Shown here: positions 59,807 through 64,000 of the stretch, in pieces | How positions within the stretch are numbered: position 1 is the stretch's first letter | How the letters are laid out: each line of letters opens with the position of its first letter | Position numbers and translations under genes: made by a program | DNA from: Gracilimonas sp031581265 | GTDB taxonomy: Bacteria > Bacteroidota > Rhodothermia > Balneolales > Balneolaceae | Reading direction: 5' to 3' | Length of the DNA stretch: 64,000 nucleotides | Assembly: GCF_031581265.1 (NCBI RefSeq) | Contig: NZ_JAVLBQ010000008.1 | Coordinates: 33,369-97,368, forward strand | Notes under the pieces: model-generated | What the model was told of the DNA's origin: nothing | Databases searched by the model: none | What the model saw: the letters and a program-made list of their open reading frames with translations, nothing else

Positions 59807-61084
59807 TCATAGTTCATCAGCTACTGCTTGAACTTCATCCAATACTCTTAACAGGTTTCCACTCCAAAGCATTTCAATCTGCTCTTCGGTATATCCGCGT
59901 TTAACCAGCTCATGGGTCACATTAAAGGTTTCAGAAGCATCCATCCAATTATAGACTCCGCCGCCGCCGTCAAAATCAGAACTTATTCCTACGTGCTCAA
60001 TGCCGATCAAATCTACCATGTAATCGATATGATCCACAAAGTCTGATACACTTACCGGTGGAGTGTTTATGTTTACTTCGTTTTCAATTCGAGGCTCAGC
60101 ATTATCCTGAGCGGTGCGATAGAGTTCCATATATTCTTCACGTTCTTCCTCACTCATGTCTCGGATATCGCCCCAACCGACTAATTCTAAACCAATTTTT
60201 TCGGCTTCTTCTTCCAGAACTGTGCGCGAAGCTTCCTGCCAGGCCGCATGTTTTTCGCCATCTACATATCCACGGAAGGCAACTGTTTGAACTACTCCGC
60301 CATTTTCTTTGAGCATCATTAATTCTTCATCACTAAGATTTCTACTATGATCATACATTCCGCGCGCCGATGAATGAGAGGCCATTACCGGTGCTTCCGA
60401 TAGCTCCATGGTTTGCATATTGGTTGTTTTAGCCGGGTGAGAAATATCAATCATAATACCCAATCGATTCATCTCAGCGATAGCCTCCCGGCCCAAATCG
60501 CCCAAACCGTTGTGCATCCATTCGTCATCTCTTTCGCCGGTATTGGAATCCCCAAACTGATTATGTCCGTTGTGGGTAAGCGACATATATCGCGCTCCGC
60601 GATTATAAAACTCTTCTATACGGGAAAGATCTTCACCCACCGGGTATGCATTTTCAACCCCGATCATCACCACTTTTTTACCTTCAGCTGCTATTCGTCT
60701 GACATCATCTGATGTGGTAGCCAATTCAATTCGGTCCGGGGCAATTTCTTCCGTCAGGCGATGAATGGCATTAAATTTGGCATCTGCATTTTCATACGCA
60801 GCAGCATACCCCTCTTCGGTCAGTTCTCCTTGTCCGGTGTAAACCACCAACCAAGCCACATCCAAGCCTCCTTCTTCCATTTTGGGGAGATCAACTTGGG
60901 TGTCAAGTCGTTGGGTGTAATTCGTTTCTTCGATAAAGTTGCTAACGCTGATATCAACATGAGTATCTGCGGTAATGACGCGCTCATGGATATCCATAGC
61001 TTTATTAAAAATTTCTTGTTCTGATGTTGTGCAACCGATCAACATCAACACGATCAGCAGAGAAGTAGTTAGTAGTTTTTTCAT
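59807..61084 (-). CDS. M19-family membrane dipeptidase (lipoprotein)
   Basis: 425-residue zinc dipeptidase of the renal-dipeptidase family, with lipobox LLIVLMLIGC (Cys about 18). Metal ligands: TADTHVDI (HxD), IGVENAYPVG (Glu), ARYMSLTHNGHNQ and MIDISHPAKT (His), then VMASHSSARGMYDHSR, and HVGISSDFDGGGG (Asp). Such enzymes cleave dipeptides, often with D-residues, in the periplasm, and can act on beta-lactams. It is single. Two hairpin elements follow its stop. Confidence 0.95.
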   Translation of the reverse strand: MKKLLTTSLLIVLMLIGCTTSEQEIFNKAMDIHERVITADTHVDISVSNFIEETNYTQRLDTQVDLPKMEEGGLDVAWLVVYTGQGELTEEGYAAAYENADAKFNAIHRLTEEIAPDRIELATTSDDVRRIAAEGKKVVMIGVENAYPVGEDLSRIEEFYNRGARYMSLTHNGHNQFGDSNTGERDDEWMHNGLGDLGREAIAEMNRLGIMIDISHPAKTTNMQTMELSEAPVMASHSSARGMYDHSRNLSDEELMMLKENGGVVQTVAFRGYVDGEKHAAWQEASRTVLEEEAEKIGLELVGWGDIRDMSEEEREEYMELYRTAQDNAEPRIENEVNINTPPVSVSDFVDHIDYMVDLIGIEHVGISSDFDGGGGVYNWMDASETFNVTHELVKRGYTEEQIEMLWSGNLLRVLDEVQAVADEL

Positions 61085-61215
61085 TGTGTTTATAGTTTTT
61101 TCGTTAATTTAATTCAGATAATCTATGCTAATTTTATCAAAGTTGGGAGTACTGAAGGAACGGAATCCCTTTTTATCCCATTAATTTAATAGATATTAAC
61201 AAACAAAAGGGATCT

Positions 61216-61485
61216 ATGACATTAATGAATATTTTAGCATATATCATTATAGGATTATTTATTGGATGGTTGTTTAGAATTATTTCTAAAGATCGGGAAG
61301 TAGCGATGTTACCAAGCTTGGCTTTTGGAGTTCTGGGAGCTCTTGCCGGCACTTTAATCGTTCATTTTTTAGGTTTGGCAGGAGCCGCTTTCTATGCCGT
61401 GGTGGGGGCCGTTGGTGTTTTATTCACCGTTAACGTTTTTCGTCAAAAAGACCCCATCTTTGTGGAAACCGACAAAATTTCATGA
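61216..61485 (+). CDS. GlsB/YeaQ/YmgE-like small membrane protein
   Basis: 89 residues. Three hydrophobic helices (NILAYIIIGLFIGWLFRIIS, LAFGVLGALAGTLIVHFLGL, AFYAVVGAVGVLFTVNVF) match the transglycosylase-associated/GlsB family, linked to stress response but without known enzyme activity. The alternative is an unrelated three-helix protein. It is single, with 130 bp upstream. Confidence 0.82.
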   Translation: MTLMNILAYIIIGLFIGWLFRIISKDREVAMLPSLAFGVLGALAGTLIVHFLGLAGAAFYAVVGAVGVLFTVNVFRQKDPIFVETDKIS

Positions 61486-61588
61486 TTCCGGAATACTCAG
61501 TTCTTCCGTTCAGTTACTGTGTTTACATTATGGTCGGTTTTGAAAATTAGCTACCTTTCTCACCTATTTATCAACAAAACCTGCTTCT

Positions 61589-62188
61589 GTGATCATAGAA
61601 AAATCTGAATTCCCGAAACGTCAAATGGCTAAACTTGTAAAGGGAACGGTTGTGCCGCGCCCCATAGCATGGATTTCATCTGTTGGAAAAAGTGGTGTCT
61701 TTAATCTTGCACCTTACAGCTATTTTAATGTGATTTCCCACAACCCTATCATGTTTATCATTTCCATTGGGAAAGGTAGTAATGTGGGAAAAGACGGCGA
61801 TAAAGACACGCTCGCCAACATCAAAGAAACGGGTGATTTCGTGATTAATATGGTCTCTGCATCTTTAGCTGAACAAATGCAGATTTCCAGTGGTGTTTAT
61901 ACGAGAGAAGAAAGCGAATTTGAAAAATCCGGGCTAACTCCCATTGAGAGCAACCTCGTAACTGCCCCAAGGGTAAAGGAGGCTCTCATCAACATGGAGT
62001 GTAAACTGAATCGAGTGATGGAGTTGGGAGATTTCAACCAGGTAATTGGAGAACTCGAGTGTTTCCATATTAATGATGAAGTGTATATGGAAAATGACAA
62101 AGTGAATTATGAGGTTTACGATCCCATTGGCAGAATGGCAGCTAATTATACTTTTGTGAGAGATTTATTTTTTCCTGGTGGGGAATAG
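61589..62188 (+). CDS. Flavin reductase family protein (FMN-binding split-barrel)
   Basis: 199-residue protein of the DIM6/NTAB flavin-reductase-like family. It starts with GTG at 61589. Typical segments are VVPRPIAWISSVGKSGVFNL, ISHNPIMFIISIGKGSN, TGDFVINMVSA and a C-terminal barrel that binds FMN. It may supply reduced flavin to a monooxygenase, but no oxygenase is adjacent. The start GTG is chosen because homologues begin MIIEKSEF-like. It converges with the AI-2E gene. Confidence 0.88.
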   Translation: MIIEKSEFPKRQMAKLVKGTVVPRPIAWISSVGKSGVFNLAPYSYFNVISHNPIMFIISIGKGSNVGKDGDKDTLANIKETGDFVINMVSASLAEQMQISSGVYTREESEFEKSGLTPIESNLVTAPRVKEALINMECKLNRVMELGDFNQVIGELECFHINDEVYMENDKVNYEVYDPIGRMAANYTFVRDLFFPGGE

Positions 62189-62240
62189 TTTGAGGTGAAG
62201 AGGCGAAGCGGAGGTTCTTTTTTCTGCATTTTCTTCTCCC

Positions 62241-62281
62241 GACAGAAGTCAGGAGCTATATTCTGTCATCCCTAACGGGAT
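62241..62281. repeat. Short hairpins in convergent gap before the AI-2E gene end
   Basis: GACAGAA/TTCTGTC (62241-62247, 62261-62267) and ATCCC/GGGAT (62268-62281) lie between two convergent genes. They could serve as termination structures or as another small repeat. Confidence 0.45.
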
Positions 62282-62315
62282 TTATTGAACCAGCTTAAGC
62301 TATGAACTTCGACTA

Positions 62316-63401
62316 CTATTTATCATAGCTGACGCTATTTCCCAGCAAATATCCGTACGGTTTCATACCGGGAATTTGGTCAAATACTACTTTTAGGATA
62401 CCTATAAGCGGCACAAAAAGAATCATCCCGGAGATTCCCCAGACCTCTCCTCCAATAATCAAAGCCAGCATAGCTACAAAGGGATTAATGGACACTTTGG
62501 AGCCTACAATTCTGGGAGTAATGAAATTTCCTTCTAAAAATTGTACCGTCCCGAAAACTGCTACAACTAAAACTGGTGTCAATAAGGAATCGGTTAAAAG
62601 CAGGGCAAATAATAGCGGGGGCAAAGCTCCAATAATGATGCCTATATAGGGAATAATAGCCAACAAGGAGGCAAAAACTCCAAAAAATATAGCATGATCT
62701 AAGCCCACCAGCAGTAGTCCTGTGGTGTTGAGGATTGCCAAAATTCCAATTACCGTTAACATCCCCACAAGATAATCTTGTGTTACGCCCTGCACCCGGT
62801 CCAAAAGCTGGTCCACCTCATTACTCTCCCCTTTCCTGTTCCGAAATAATTTCTGAAAGAAAGTTCTATACATTTCCTGATAATACAACATGAAGAAAAT
62901 GAATATCGGCATAAGGGTAACCACCGTGAATATATTGGTGGTGGCACTGACGATGGAACTTACATAATTCCCACTTTGATCAATCACATTGTTGATGCCT
63001 TGTTGCAGATACTCGCTTTGCTCTTCCTGGGAAATTCCAACCGTCTCATCCAAATACTCTATAGCATTGCCGGATACTGATTTTAGTTTTTCAGTAACCT
63101 CAGGAACTCGCTCAGCAAATTGAGTAAATTGAACTGAAATAAGTGAAACTACACCGGCTAAAACAATGATCAACCCAAGCATGGTTAAAATTATACTTAA
63201 GGCTCTGCCCAGTTTCCATTTTTCAAACTGCCGAACAATGGGGTTCAGCAACATGGCAAAAAAAGCTGAAAATGCTAACGGCATCAAAATAAACTTACCG
63301 TAACTCAATACCATGAATAATAAAGTCAGCCCTATTAATATGAGCGTTGACTTCAACCAGAATGGATATTTTTGTTGAGATGATGTCTTATGATGTGTCA
63401 T
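62316..63401 (-). CDS. AI-2E family transporter (PerM-like)
   Basis: 361-residue membrane protein with about eight helices. Recognisable parts are GRALSIILTMLGLIIVLAGV near the N-terminus, an ectodomain (residues about 80-145, with QFAERVPEVTEKLKSVSG) and the C-terminal signature ALLLTDSLLTPVLVVAVFGT with QFLEGNFITPRIVGSKVSIN. Members export solutes or Na+ with H+. The name comes from a claim of AI-2 export in E. coli. The substrate is uncertain. It is single, preceded by a 190-bp divergent region with the epimerase gene. Confidence 0.92.
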   Translation of the reverse strand: MTHHKTSSQQKYPFWLKSTLILIGLTLLFMVLSYGKFILMPLAFSAFFAMLLNPIVRQFEKWKLGRALSIILTMLGLIIVLAGVVSLISVQFTQFAERVPEVTEKLKSVSGNAIEYLDETVGISQEEQSEYLQQGINNVIDQSGNYVSSIVSATTNIFTVVTLMPIFIFFMLYYQEMYRTFFQKLFRNRKGESNEVDQLLDRVQGVTQDYLVGMLTVIGILAILNTTGLLLVGLDHAIFFGVFASLLAIIPYIGIIIGALPPLLFALLLTDSLLTPVLVVAVFGTVQFLEGNFITPRIVGSKVSINPFVAMLALIIGGEVWGISGMILFVPLIGILKVVFDQIPGMKPYGYLLGNSVSYDK

Positions 63402-63591
63402 ACTTTAAAATTATTTACTATCCCGATTTGAACTTGTATTAGTATAATTAATTGAAGCCAATATATCTTTAAAATACTTTTTGATTAAATGGGTAAAATT
63501 CTTGTACTCTTAATCTTATTGGAAAAGCTTTAAGATACATTCACTTTCAGAAATATATCCAGTACACTCAACACTAAAATCTTATTTCATT

Positions 63592-63990
63592 ATGCGTATT
63601 GACCATATCGGCATTGCCGTCAAAGATCTCAAATCTGCCACTGAAGTTTATTCCAAGATTCTAAACACCTCCCCTACTAAAACCGAAACCGTTGAAAGTG
63701 AAAAAGTAGAAACGGTATTTTTTGAAACGGGGGAATCGAAAGTGGAACTGCTTGGCCCAACCTCGGATGATTCAGTTATTGCCAAGTATGTTGCCAAAAA
63801 GGGAGAAGGAATGCATCACGTAGCTTTTGAAGTTGATGACATCCACGCTGAACTTGATCGCCTGCGTACTGAAGGCTTCACTATCCTAAATGAACAACCC
63901 AAAGATGGAGCTGATAATAAACTGGTTGCCTTTGTTCATCCGAAGGATAATCATGGGGTTTTGGTGGAGCTTTGTCAGAGTAAGAAATGA
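63592..63990 (+). CDS. mce: Methylmalonyl-CoA epimerase
   Basis: 132-residue glyoxalase-fold enzyme converting (S)- to (R)-methylmalonyl-CoA, used in propionyl-CoA metabolism (and so in branched-chain and odd-chain fatty acid breakdown). Metal ligands include His in MRIDHIGIAV, Glu in the family position, His in GMHHVAFEVDD, and Glu in the terminal VLVELC. The fold's two betaalphabetabeta modules are complete. Only ten bases remain after its stop, so downstream context is not visible. Confidence 0.95.
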   Translation: MRIDHIGIAVKDLKSATEVYSKILNTSPTKTETVESEKVETVFFETGESKVELLGPTSDDSVIAKYVAKKGEGMHHVAFEVDDIHAELDRLRTEGFTILNEQPKDGADNKLVAFVHPKDNHGVLVELCQSKK

Positions 63991-64000
63991 TTGAGTTTTG

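Overview
This 64 kb window is a chromosomal segment of a Gram-negative, aerobic, low-to-mid GC bacterium. It most likely belongs to the Balneolota/Balneolaceae group or a relative near Bacteroidota. The support is a type IX secretion C-terminal sorting signal with the NYPNPFNPST signature, a DUF285 (BspA-like) surface protein, a Bacteroidota-style BlaI/M56 pair, a GlcD-GlcF type fused oxidoreductase, leucine dehydrogenase, OlsB-type ornithine acyltransferase, TTG starts and mostly weak Shine-Dalgarno signals. The taxonomic placement is inference from gene content and not a marker phylogeny.

Layout. Positions 1-9700: mnmE; a secreted tandem NTF2-like gene broken by one in-frame stop; a three-gene MacB/HlyD-type efflux operon with no ATPase gene beside it; cysE-cysM for cysteine synthesis; secG; an MscS channel. 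Positions 9700-16250: two apparently catalytically dead relatives of known enzymes (an SRAP protein without its active-site residues and a DEAD-box-like protein without a P-loop), flanking a CPBP membrane protease, followed by an NhaC antiporter and a secreted six-bladed propeller. Positions 16300-30720: a fused FAD/Fe-S oxidoreductase, a secreted alpha/beta hydrolase, a probable ornithine-lipid operon (olsB plus a PlsC-type acyltransferase), an MFS transporter, a quinone-type oxidoreductase, gamma-glutamyltransferase, the DUF285 protein and an M14 carboxypeptidase.

Positions 30960-36670 form a small defence island beside tRNA-Phe. It contains an intact-looking HsdR without HsdM or HsdS, an AbiEi/AbiEii pair with an inverted-repeat operator, a 51-bp near-palindrome, and the 3' stump of a larger ATPase-like gene. 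It looks like a type I restriction locus that has lost its methylase and specificity half. Beyond it come recJ, leucine dehydrogenase, a disrupted MFS gene, hslO, an unknown membrane protein, NDH-2, a permease fused to two USP domains, and a VapBC pair.

Positions 47900-54710 are a minus-strand housekeeping run: A-type Fe-S carrier, AlbA_2 protein, plsY-gpsA (phospholipid precursor), and lipA, lipB, lpdA (lipoate and dihydrolipoamide metabolism). Gaps here are filled with hairpin-rich dispersed repeats. Positions 55000-64000 hold a lytic transglycosylase, a BlaI-M56-propeller lipoprotein operon with two visible BlaI-type operators, a GNAT enzyme, an M19 dipeptidase, a GlsB-like small membrane protein, a flavin reductase, an AI-2E exporter and methylmalonyl-CoA epimerase.

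The most noteworthy points are the two pseudo-enzymes near 10-13 kb, the truncated restriction/abortive-infection island at tRNA-Phe, the recent-looking gene breaks (2372 and about 40377), and several families of structured intergenic repeats, including a motif of about 29 bp shared by two distant gaps. No wholly new multi-gene system is evident.
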